Of a stretch of DNA of 64,000 nucleotides, positions 42,881 to 50,281 are shown in pieces. Position 1 is the stretch's first letter; each line of letters starts with the position of its first letter. Source of the stretch: Thalassovita mangrovi (GTDB taxonomy: Bacteria > Pseudomonadota > Alphaproteobacteria > Rhodobacterales > Rhodobacteraceae); the NCBI RefSeq assembly GCF_009857745.1, contig NZ_WWEN01000004.1:62001-126000 (forward strand), in the 5' to 3' direction. The position numbers were made by a program, and so were the translations under genes. Under the pieces are notes generated by a model. The model did no database searches, was not told the DNA's origin, and saw only the letters and a program-made list of their open reading frames with translations.

Positions 42881-44635
42881 TCAGACCAGGACCGCGCCGG
42901 AGGACCCGATCGCGTCCTTGGTGCTGGCTTCGCCCAGCAGCATCTTGTTATGCGGCTCGCCCGACGGGATCATCGGGAAGCAGTTTTCGTGCTTTTCCAC
43001 CAGGCAGTCGAAGATCACCGGCCCGTCATAGTCGAGCATTTCCATGATCGCGTCGTCCAGGTCGGCCGGGTCGTCGCAGCGGATGCCCTTGCAGCCGAAG
43101 GCATCGGCGAGCTTGACGAAATCGGGCAGCGCCTCGGACCAGCTGTGCGAATAGCGTTCGCCATGCAGCAGTTCCTGCCACTGCCGCACCATGCCCAGAC
43201 GTTCGTTGTTCAGGATGAACTGCTTGACCGGCAGGCGGAACTGCACCGCGGTACCCATTTCCTGCATGTTCATCAGCCAGGACGCTTCGCCGGCCACGTT
43301 GATCACCAGGGCATCGGGATGCGCCATCTGGATGCCGATCGAGGCGGGAACGCCATATCCCATGGTGCCCAGCCCGCCGGAGGTCATCCAGCGGTTGGGG
43401 TCCTCGAAGCCCAGGTACTGCGCCGCCCACATCTGGTGCTGGCCCACCTCGGTGCAGACATAGCGGTCGTGCCCCTTGGTCAGCTCCTCCAGACGCTTCA
43501 GCGCGTATTGCGGCCGGATCGTCTTGCCCTTCTGTTCGAATTTCAGGCAATCGATCGCCTTCCAGCCGTCGATCTGTTTCCACCAGCCTGCCAGCGCTTC
43601 CTTGTTGGTCTTGCGGCCGCGCGCCTTCCAGACCTTCAGGATGTCTTCCAGCACATGGGCGACGTCGCCGACGATCGGGATGTCGACGCGGATCACCTTG
43701 TTGATCGAGCTGGGATCGATGTCGATATGGGCCTTTTTCGATTTCGGGCTGAACGCGTCGATGCGGCCGGTGATCCGGTCGTCGAAGCGCGCGCCGATAT
43801 TGATCATCAGATCGCAATCGTGCATCGCCATGTTGGCCTCATAGAGCCCGTGCATCCCCAGCATCCCCAGCCAGCCCTTGCCGCTGGCCGGATAGGCGCC
43901 CAGACCCATCAGGGTCGAGGTAACGGGGAAGCCGGTCGCATCGGCCAGTTCGCGCAGCAGCTGGCTTGCCGCCGGGCCGGAATTGATCACGCCGCCGCCG
44001 GTGTAGAAGATCGGCTTCTTGGCGTTCTCGATCGCATCGACCAGTTCCTCGATCTCGGCCATGTCGCCCTTCATCTGGGGCTGGTAATGGCTGACTTCGA
44101 TCTTCTGCGGCTCGACATATTTTCCGGATGCGAATTGCACGTCCTTCGGGATGTCGATCAGCACCGGGCCGGGGCGGCCCGACTTGGCAACGTGGAACCC
44201 TTCGTGGATCGTGGCCGCCAGCTTGTCGGTGTCCTTCACCAGCCAGTTATGCTTGGTGCACGACCGGGTGATGCCGACGGTGTCGGCTTCCTGGAACGCG
44301 TCCGAGCCGATCATGAAGGTCGGCACCTGGCCGGTCAGCACCACGATCGGGATCGAGTCGAGCAGCGCATCGGTCAACCCGGTCACCGCGTTGGTGGCGC
44401 CGGGGCCCGAGGTCACCAGCACAACGCCGGGCTTGCCGGTGGAACGTGCATAGCCTTCGGCGGCATGCACCGCGCCCTGTTCGTGGCGCACCAGCACGTG
44501 GCGGATATCGTTTTGCAGGAAAATCTCGTCGTAAATCGGTAGTACGGCGCCGCCCGGGTATCCGAATACGACTTCCACGCCCTGATCCTTGAGGGCCTGG
44601 ACCACCATTTTCGCTCCGGTCATCTGACGTGTCAT
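42881..44635 (-). CDS. ilvB: Acetolactate synthase large (catalytic) subunit
   Basis: A 584-residue ThDP and FAD enzyme that condenses two pyruvates, or pyruvate with 2-ketobutyrate. It has the PYR domain with catalytic Glu in 'VLVRHEQGAVHAAEGY', a central FAD domain ('GLGAYPASGKGWLGMLGMHG'), and the PP domain with 'GDGSF'-type ThDP motif here read as 'NVAGEASWLMNMQEMGTA' followed by 'LNNERLGMVRQWQ'. The usual Gly-Asp-Gly is thus Ala-Gly-Glu. ATG 44635 follows GGAG by 7 bases. It is preceded by a leader peptide and attenuator. ilvN follows. Confidence 0.97.
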   Translation of the reverse strand: MTRQMTGAKMVVQALKDQGVEVVFGYPGGAVLPIYDEIFLQNDIRHVLVRHEQGAVHAAEGYARSTGKPGVVLVTSGPGATNAVTGLTDALLDSIPIVVLTGQVPTFMIGSDAFQEADTVGITRSCTKHNWLVKDTDKLAATIHEGFHVAKSGRPGPVLIDIPKDVQFASGKYVEPQKIEVSHYQPQMKGDMAEIEELVDAIENAKKPIFYTGGGVINSGPAASQLLRELADATGFPVTSTLMGLGAYPASGKGWLGMLGMHGLYEANMAMHDCDLMINIGARFDDRITGRIDAFSPKSKKAHIDIDPSSINKVIRVDIPIVGDVAHVLEDILKVWKARGRKTNKEALAGWWKQIDGWKAIDCLKFEQKGKTIRPQYALKRLEELTKGHDRYVCTEVGQHQMWAAQYLGFEDPNRWMTSGGLGTMGYGVPASIGIQMAHPDALVINVAGEASWLMNMQEMGTAVQFRLPVKQFILNNERLGMVRQWQELLHGERYSHSWSEALPDFVKLADAFGCKGIRCDDPADLDDAIMEMLDYDGPVIFDCLVEKHENCFPMIPSGEPHNKMLLGEASTKDAIGSSGAVLV

Positions 44636-44672
44636 CTTTTCGCTCCGTTTACGACGTCAATAAATCAGCCAA

Positions 44673-44701
44673 TAAAAAGCCCCCGATTTTCAGTCGGGGG
44701 C
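44673..44701 (-). terminator. Attenuator terminator of the ilvBN operon
   Basis: On the minus strand the hairpin GCCCCCGA / TCGGGGGC (loop CTGAAAA) is followed by TTTTTATT, 38 bases before the ilvB start. A preceding pair (GCGCATGGG in the leader peptide gene and CCCCATGCGC just before the hairpin) can form a competing helix that would shape which structure forms. Confidence 0.9.
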
Positions 44702-44726
44702 GCATGGGGTTCCATTATGGTGTCCG

Positions 44727-44774
44727 TTACCGGCCCATGCGCCATTTTCCTACGATTACGACTAGCGTTTGCAT
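44727..44774 (-). CDS. ilvL: ilvBN leader peptide, 15 residues
   Basis: The frame reads MQTLVVIVGKWRMGR and stops at TAA. Five consecutive codons encode Leu-Val-Val-Ile-Val, exactly the amino acids made by the pathway. GGAG lies 9 bases before the ATG at 44774, and an intrinsic terminator lies 25 bases after the stop. This is the standard layout of transcription attenuation: scarcity of Leu, Val or Ile stalls the ribosome in the run and prevents the terminator from forming. Confidence 0.92.
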   Translation of the reverse strand: MQTLVVIVGKWRMGR

Positions 44775-44806
44775 CGTCTGAGGCTCCCTAAAGTACTGGG
44801 CGGAGT

Positions 44807-44833
44807 ATTATGGCTGGGGGCAGGGGGCGTCAA
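44807..44833 (-). promoter_or_regulatory. Candidate promoter of the ilv leader
   Basis: TTGACG (44833-44828) and CATAAT (44812-44807) on the minus strand are separated by 15 bases, slightly short of ideal. Transcription would start near 44800, about 25 bases before the leader peptide ATG. Confidence 0.5.
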
Positions 44834-45268
44834 CCGCGAAAAAATCAAAAAGTGTCGCAGGAGGGCGGTTTTTCTTTGCGAAAATTGCGCGCGGGGGCGT
44901 GGATGCGATATCGGGGCCGGAAAAAGGCGATGCGCGCTATTCACGCGACGGGGCAAGCCTGTTCGAACGGGCTTGGGCAAGCGCCACCCCAGCCACTTCT
45001 TCCTGAACATTGAAAAGATAGCGCCGCAAGGCTGTAGAGGGTCAAAAATGCCCCTCGGAATGCCCCACGTATTTTGGTCATCTGGTTGGCGTCTACAGGG
45101 TTATCTGTTCGAAAATTAAGATTTCTGTTTTGGGCCGCGAACTGACGCGCACAGTGACTTCGGTTAGGCGCAAAGACCGGGCTGCACAAAGCACTTGTGC
45201 ACTAGCATAAGGTTTCAACCTATCCGATTGACCGTTTTTATTTTTTTTCAATGCAAGGGAGGCAGCAC
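44834..45268. other. 435-base gap upstream of the orphan gene, no gene seen
   Basis: Composition drifts from GC-rich to AT-rich across this gap. It contains a 22-bp near-perfect palindrome at 44954-44975 (CAAGCC-TG-TTCGAA-CG-GGCTTG). I see no RNA gene and no frame with a ribosome site and domain. Confidence 0.45.
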
Positions 45269-45661
45269 GTGACTGATCATTGGATCGGAATTGAATGTGA
45301 CTGGCAGTCAGAACCGAAACCATCACCCGAAGCCTTGGCTACAGCAACCGAGTTGGTAGGCGCAGCCCGGGCTGCCGGTTTTCCTCCCGAAGCTGCCACG
45401 ACAGGGTACTGGCCCACTGTGCGTTTGATTTGGGATGGCGGTCGAACGGAAGTGGAGGTCTTCGATGGAAGCTATGAACTCTATTTCCTGCCAACCTCCC
45501 CGGAAGAGGGGCAGTTCGAAATTGTTGAATATGATGCGGGAGCACCAAATGTTTTGGCAACGCTTCTCTCAGAAATAGCTCAAATGCGATCGCGAGAGCC
45601 CAAGTTGCCGCCTGGGCCTACAACCGGTCGTTCGCTACGGGGACCATGGAGCCCCGAATAG
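45269..45661 (+). CDS. Hypothetical protein of atypical composition
   Basis: A 130-residue acidic soluble protein beginning 'VTDHWIGIECDWQSEPKPS'. I recognise no family. It has a helical segment ('PEALATATELVGAARAAG'), then beta-rich sequence ('TVRLIWDGGRTEVEVFDGSYELYF') and a Pro/Arg-rich tail. A regular helix-then-sheet pattern and an ideal GGGAGG site 6 bases before the GTG at 45269 suggest a real gene. Codon use is less GC-biased than the neighbours (many third-position A and T), and it is flanked by gene-poor DNA, so it may have been acquired. It could be an immunity-type or accessory protein, but nothing proves it. Confidence 0.6.
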   Translation: MTDHWIGIECDWQSEPKPSPEALATATELVGAARAAGFPPEAATTGYWPTVRLIWDGGRTEVEVFDGSYELYFLPTSPEEGQFEIVEYDAGAPNVLATLLSEIAQMRSREPKLPPGPTTGRSLRGPWSPE

Positions 45662-45827
45662 TCCAATAACCGCCCTACCTTGCCCCAACCGTTGCCCCAC
45701 TCGCCAACGAGCGGCAAATTTCCGGTATAGGTACATCCGCCTACACAAATTCCTGCCTTCGAAGGCACTTGTGGCAAAGCGCTATGAAGCGCCTTGTAAC
45801 GTGTCGGATATCCCGGCGCGTCCGGCC

Positions 45828-46475
45828 CTAAAGCCCGACGCCGGTGCCCTGCAGCACCCCGTGTTCCAGCGCGTAACGGGTCAGCCCGGCGGTCGAGGAA
45901 ATGCCCAGCTTGCGCTTGATGTTCTTGCGGTGGGTTTCCACCGTGCGCACCGAAATATCCAGCGTCGCGGCCACTTCCTTGTTCGACTTGCCCTGCGCCA
46001 GTTGCAGCAGGATCGTCTGTTCCCGTTCGGTCAGCTGTTCGCGGTTCTTGCCGTCCGGCGGGGTCAGCGACCCTTGTGCGCCGGTGCAAAGATAGCGTTC
46101 GCCGCGCATCACCGCGTCGATGGCCGCCTTGATTTCCTCGGTCGGCACGTCCTTGAGCACATAGCCCATCGCGCCGTGGCTCAGCGCCGAGGCGATATAG
46201 TCGCGGCTGTCATGCATCGACAGGATCAGCACCCTTGTTTCGGGGCAGCGTTCGAGGATGATCTCGGTCGCCGACAGCCCGCCGATATCGGGCATGTTGA
46301 GATCCATCAGCACCACGTCGGGGCGCAGGGTTTCCACCGCGTCGATGATGTCGCGGCCCCTGTGGAAGGCGGCGACGATTTCGATATCGTCATAGGCTTC
46401 CAGGATCGACTGGATGCCTTCGGCGACCATCGGGTGATCGTCCACGATCACGACTTTCACGGTGTTTGTCATCAT
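45828..46475 (-). CDS. NarL/LuxR-type response regulator
   Basis: A 215-residue regulator with an N-terminal receiver domain ('VVIVDDHPMVAEGI', phospho-acceptor Asp in 'VVLMDLNMPD', switch Ser/Lys regions in 'RVLILSMHDSRD' and 'YVLKDVP') and a C-terminal LuxR helix-turn-helix ('LTEREQTILLQLAQGKSNKEVAATL', 'VRTVETHRKNIKRKL'). Its ATG overlaps the kinase stop by 4 bases (ATGA), so the two are coupled. The TRAP operon starts 240 bases beyond the kinase gene in the opposite direction and is the obvious candidate target. Confidence 0.95.
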   Translation of the reverse strand: MMTNTVKVVIVDDHPMVAEGIQSILEAYDDIEIVAAFHRGRDIIDAVETLRPDVVLMDLNMPDIGGLSATEIILERCPETRVLILSMHDSRDYIASALSHGAMGYVLKDVPTEEIKAAIDAVMRGERYLCTGAQGSLTPPDGKNREQLTEREQTILLQLAQGKSNKEVAATLDISVRTVETHRKNIKRKLGISSTAGLTRYALEHGVLQGTGVGL

Positions 46476-47905
46476 GATGCTTTCTTCGGCGTCTCGGGGG
46501 CGGGGTCCGGCGGCAGCAGGTGGTTGAGAGGCACGATGGCCTCGATCGATGTCCCGTCGCGTCCCGACTGAATTTTCAAGGTTCCGTCCAGCTGTTCGAT
46601 CCGTTCCTGCATGTTGCGCAGCCCCAGCCCGCCCGGGGTTTCGTCCTTGTTGGCCTTGCCGGGTGTCCCGGACAGGCCGCAGCCATTGTCGGTGATGCGC
46701 AGCGTCGCCCCCTGGCGGTGGCCGCGCAGATCGACGGAGACCTCGGTGGCGTCGGCATGGCGTTCGACATTGGTCAGCGCTTCCTGCGCGATGCGGTAAA
46801 GCGCGATCTTGCTCTCTTCGTCAAGCCGGTTGCGGAAAACCACGGTGGTAAAATCGACCTTGATCCCGGTGCGGGCGCTGAAATCCTCGCTCAGGGTCTG
46901 GATCGCCGGGCCGAGCCCCAGATCGTCCAGCGCGCCGGGGCGCAGGTCGCGGCTGATCCGGCGGACTTCCTGGATCGCGCCGGACAGGTGGTCGATCCCC
47001 TTGTCGAGCATCTCTCCGGCGCGGTCGTCGCCGCTCTGATACCGGCGCCGGGCGATTTCCAGCGCGTAACGGATGCCGACGAGGATCTGGCTGATGCCGT
47101 CATGCAATTCGCGCGCGACACGGCCGCGTTCTTCTTCCTGGGCGTCGAACACCCGCTGGGTCAGCTTCTTCAGCTTGGCATCGGCCAGCCGGCGTTCGCG
47201 GATATTGATCATCATCCCGGTCAGGAACACCAGCAGCAGCGCCGCCAGGGTGATGGCGCCGATATAGATAAAGGTGCGCTGCACCCGCTGTTCCACCTCG
47301 GCGCGGCTCGCCGCGACGTGCTGCAGGATGTCGTCGATATAGACGCCGGTGCCCACCGCCCACCGCCAGGACGGGAAGGAGGTCACATAGGTGATCATCC
47401 GCGCCTCTTCCCCGGTTGAGGGTTTCGGCCACAGATGTTCGACATAGCCCGCCCCCTGCCGCGCGGTGGCGATGAATTCGGCCACCACCGGTTTGCCCTC
47501 GCCATCGGTCAGATCCATCCAGTTGCGGTTGATCATATCGGTCTGGCGCGGGCTGACCAGGTTGTTGCCGTCGTAATCGTAGACGAAGAAGAAGCCTTCT
47601 TCGCCATAGATCATCGCCGACAGGATCTGCATCACCTGCTGCTTGGCGGCTTCGTCATCGGGCGCGGCGCGGCCATAGATGAAGTAGAACCCGTTGCGCG
47701 CCTGGGTCACGTAGTTGCGCAGTTCTTCCTTCTTGGCCTCGATCAGCTGGGTTTCGAGCTGATGGATTTCGCGTTCCGCCAATTGCCGCGACTGGTTCGC
47801 CACCAGCAGCGCGATCGCGGTCACCGCCAGGATCAGCGGCAGGGTGGCCAGCAGGAACAGTTTCTGACCGTAAGAGGGGCGCAAGGCAGCGAAAATCCGG
47901 GACAT
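46472..47905 (-). CDS. Sensor histidine kinase with periplasmic Cache domain
   Basis: A 477-residue membrane kinase of the NarX/DegS type. Two membrane helices (about residues 15-37 and 215-235) flank a single Cache-type periplasmic sensor ('FYFIYGRAAPDDEA', 'GEEGFFFVYDYDGNNLVSPR', 'YVTSFPSWRWAVGTGVYIDDI'). The cytoplasmic part has a HisKA_3 dimerisation domain with the phospho-accepting His in 'RVARELHDGISQILVG' and an ATPase domain with 'ALTNVERHADATEV' and 'ITDNGCGL', 'GGLGLRNMQERI'. Such Cache domains bind small carboxylates. Together with the regulator and the facing TRAP operon it forms a likely uptake control unit. Confidence 0.95.
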   Translation of the reverse strand: MSRIFAALRPSYGQKLFLLATLPLILAVTAIALLVANQSRQLAEREIHQLETQLIEAKKEELRNYVTQARNGFYFIYGRAAPDDEAAKQQVMQILSAMIYGEEGFFFVYDYDGNNLVSPRQTDMINRNWMDLTDGEGKPVVAEFIATARQGAGYVEHLWPKPSTGEEARMITYVTSFPSWRWAVGTGVYIDDILQHVAASRAEVEQRVQRTFIYIGAITLAALLLVFLTGMMINIRERRLADAKLKKLTQRVFDAQEEERGRVARELHDGISQILVGIRYALEIARRRYQSGDDRAGEMLDKGIDHLSGAIQEVRRISRDLRPGALDDLGLGPAIQTLSEDFSARTGIKVDFTTVVFRNRLDEESKIALYRIAQEALTNVERHADATEVSVDLRGHRQGATLRITDNGCGLSGTPGKANKDETPGGLGLRNMQERIEQLDGTLKIQSGRDGTSIEAIVPLNHLLPPDPAPETPKKAS

Positions 47906-48142
47906 GCGTGATTCGATACGCGCGATTGCGGCCGAAGCAAAGTCTCTTTGCGTCCCAAATATTCGGGAAGCTCGATATATAATTTCATAATCGGTCAGTT
48001 TTTTTGTCCATTTATTACCTTTCTACGTACTACTTGGTATTCCCCCCCGGAGGCGCACTAGATAGTGTTGCCGCACTTTAAACGATCCGCACCCAGGCCG
48101 TGGAGGGCCTGACGTGCAGAAGACATCTGGGAGGATCAATTT
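47906..48142. promoter_or_regulatory. Divergent control region between the kinase and TRAP operon
   Basis: The 237-base gap is AT-rich near 47,960-48,040, as expected for promoters. A conspicuous TACGTACTACTTGGTATTCC followed by a C-run (48024-48050) is a candidate regulator site. GGGAGG stands 9 bases before the dctP start codon. The mapped promoters are unknown. Confidence 0.45.
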
Positions 48143-49231
48143 ATGGATCGTCGTTCTTTTCTGAAAACTTCGGCTCTGGGCGGTACGGCTGCTGCAGCTT
48201 CGTCGCTGGCGGCGCCGGTTTACGCACAGGGCAAGCGCACCCTGACCATGGTCACCTCGTGGCCGCGCGGCTTCGCCGTTCTGGACGATGCTGCCAGCTA
48301 CCTGGAAAAAATGGTGTCCGAACTGTCCGATGGCAACCTGACCATCGACAAGAAAGCACCGGGCGAACTGGTGGGCGCGCTGGAAGTCTTCGACGCGGTG
48401 TCGTCGGGCCAGGCGGACATGTATCACTCGGCCGATTACTACTTCATCGGTCAGCACCCGGCCTATGGCTACTTCACCGCAGTGCCCTTCGGCGGCACCG
48501 CGCAGGAAATCATCAACTGGTACTACCACGACGGCGGCGAGCAGCTGCACGACGAGCTGGGCCAGATCTTCAACCTGAAAGGCATGCTGGCCGGTAACTC
48601 GGGTTCGCAGTCGGGCGGCTGGTTCCGCAAGGAAATCAAGTCGGCAGCCGACTTCAACGGCCTGAAATTCCGTATGCCCGGTCTGGGCGGCAAGGTTCTG
48701 GGCAAACTGGGCGCATCGGTTCAGAACATCCCCGGCGGCGAACTGTATCAGGCGCTGTCTTCGGGCGCTCTGGACGGCCTGGAATGGGTTGGCCCGATGG
48801 CCGACGAACGCGCCGGCTTCCAGGAAGTGGCGAAAGTCTACTACGCCGCGGGCTTCCACGAGCCGGGTTCGGCCCTGTCGGCCAACGTCAACCTGGACGT
48901 CTGGAACGACCTGACCGACCAGCACCGCGCGATCCTGCGTTACGCCTCGATGGCGACCACGCAGCTGCAGCTGTCGGAAACCCTGGCCAACAACGGTGCC
49001 GCTCTGGAGCGTCTGAAGGCGCAGGGCGTGAAGGTTCTGCAGTTCCCCGACGACGTTTGGGATGCCTTCGGTGCCGCTTCGAAAGAAGTCATGGACGAAA
49101 ACATGGACGATCCGCTCTACGCGAAAATCCGCGAAAGCTTCGAGAAGTCGCTGTACTCCTCGTCGGAATGGATCAACCAGTCGGACGGTTTCTACGTTCA
49201 GCAGCGTAACCGCGTTCTGGGCAAAGGCTAA
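48143..49231 (+). CDS. TRAP transporter solute-binding protein (TakP/DctP type)
   Basis: A 362-residue periplasmic binding protein with a twin-arginine signal ('MDRRSFLKTSALGG', cleavage near 'APVYA'). It resembles TakP, the 2-oxoacid-binding protein of Rhodobacter: 'GGWFRKEIKSAADFNGLKF' and 'GGELYQALSSGALDGLEWVGP' contain the conserved Arg and Trp that hold the ligand carboxylate. Substrate is thus probably a 2-oxoacid or related hydroxy/keto acid, to be confirmed. Codon use is more biased than its neighbours, as for an abundant protein. GGGAGG precedes the ATG. A hairpin separates it from the permease genes. Confidence 0.94.
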   Translation: MDRRSFLKTSALGGTAAAASSLAAPVYAQGKRTLTMVTSWPRGFAVLDDAASYLEKMVSELSDGNLTIDKKAPGELVGALEVFDAVSSGQADMYHSADYYFIGQHPAYGYFTAVPFGGTAQEIINWYYHDGGEQLHDELGQIFNLKGMLAGNSGSQSGGWFRKEIKSAADFNGLKFRMPGLGGKVLGKLGASVQNIPGGELYQALSSGALDGLEWVGPMADERAGFQEVAKVYYAAGFHEPGSALSANVNLDVWNDLTDQHRAILRYASMATTQLQLSETLANNGAALERLKAQGVKVLQFPDDVWDAFGAASKEVMDENMDDPLYAKIRESFEKSLYSSSEWINQSDGFYVQQRNRVLGKG

Positions 49232-49251
49232 TCTGTCCAGCTGAAAGTTTG

Positions 49252-49280
49252 AGGGCCCCTGTCTGACAGGGGCCCTTTCT
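49252..49280 (+). terminator. Partial terminator between dctP and dctQ
   Basis: Hairpin AGGGCCCCTGT / ACAGGGGCCCT with loop CTG and a short TTTCT tail. It lies between the binding-protein gene and the permease genes and probably lets only part of transcription continue. Confidence 0.8.
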
Positions 49281-49331
49281 GGCGTTCTTACGCCTATCGA
49301 AATCCCTGCAAGGGGAAACACGGGGGAAATC

Positions 49332-50267
49332 ATGCAGGAAGAAAGCTCTGTCACTCTCGGACAGATCCTGGGTGCATTGGGCGATGGCGTGGTCTGGGTC
49401 TTCCAGAACATTGCCATGGCGTTTTACAATTTCGGTTACGCGGTTTCGCATCCGCAGCTCTGGCTGGACTGGACCAACAAAGAATCGGTGATGCGCTTCG
49501 TCTACTACGGCGGGTCGGTCGAATTCTTTTTCGTCGTCTTCGTGGCGGTCTTGATCGTCACGGCCATCGGCATGTGGCGCAACAGCTTCATGTGGGGCTG
49601 TGTGCGGGTGCTGGAAGGCTTCGCCAACACGGTCGGGCGGTTCTTCGCCTGGGCCGGTCTGCTGATGGTTCTGCAGCAGATCATCATCGTTTTCATGCAG
49701 CGGATCTTTACCCGGCCGGACATCGTCTTCGGCTTTGGCGTGCCGCTGCAGTTCGACATCAGCTGGTACGCCGAGGAGCTGAAATTCTACAACGCGCTGG
49801 TGGTGACGCTTTGCGCCACCTACACCTTCGTTCAGGGCGGTCACGTCCGGGTGGACCTGGTCTATGCCGGGGTGAAATTCCGCACCAAGAAGGTGATCGA
49901 CATGTTCGGGGCGCTGTTCTTCATGATCCCCGCGGCGACGCTGATCTGGCTGTATGGCTGGTTCTTCATGTGGCGCCACCTGATCGTGCCGAAACCGTCG
50001 GCCAGCGACACTCTGGAACGGCTGCTGATGAAATCCCGCGCGATGCGCTGGAACGTGGAAACCATCGGTTTCTCGCCCAACGGCTTCACTGCTTACTTCC
50101 TGTTCAAGATCCTGCTCGTGACCTTCTGCGGCATGGTCTTCCTGCAGGCGATTGCCTTCTTCTACCGCTCCTACCTAGAATGGAAAGAAGGCGAGGAAAG
50201 CGAAAACAAATACCTCGACAAGGATACGCTTGGCGAAGGTGAAGAAGCCTACGAAGGCACGCATTAA
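49332..50267 (+). CDS. TRAP transporter small permease (DctQ type, long form)
   Basis: A 311-residue membrane protein, larger than the usual 160-220 of DctQ, matching the mannitol/chloroaromatic-type group. It has about five hydrophobic segments ('FVYYGGSVEFFFVVFVAVLIV', 'FFAWAGLLMVLQQIIIVFM', 'IDMFGALFFMIPAATLIW' among them) and the family core 'TYTFVQGGHVRVDLVYAG'. It forms the complex with DctM. It follows dctP after a hairpin and precedes dctM by 14 bases. The C-terminal tail is very acidic (runs of Glu and Asp). Confidence 0.92.
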   Translation: MQEESSVTLGQILGALGDGVVWVFQNIAMAFYNFGYAVSHPQLWLDWTNKESVMRFVYYGGSVEFFFVVFVAVLIVTAIGMWRNSFMWGCVRVLEGFANTVGRFFAWAGLLMVLQQIIIVFMQRIFTRPDIVFGFGVPLQFDISWYAEELKFYNALVVTLCATYTFVQGGHVRVDLVYAGVKFRTKKVIDMFGALFFMIPAATLIWLYGWFFMWRHLIVPKPSASDTLERLLMKSRAMRWNVETIGFSPNGFTAYFLFKILLVTFCGMVFLQAIAFFYRSYLEWKEGEESENKYLDKDTLGEGEEAYEGTH

Positions 50268-50281
50268 AGGGGCAGTGGACA

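Noticed and set aside
44954-44975. A LexA-type operator in the palindrome containing GTTCGAAC
   Set aside because: Alphaproteobacterial LexA binds GTTC-N7-GTTC direct repeats, which are not present; no SOS gene is adjacent.
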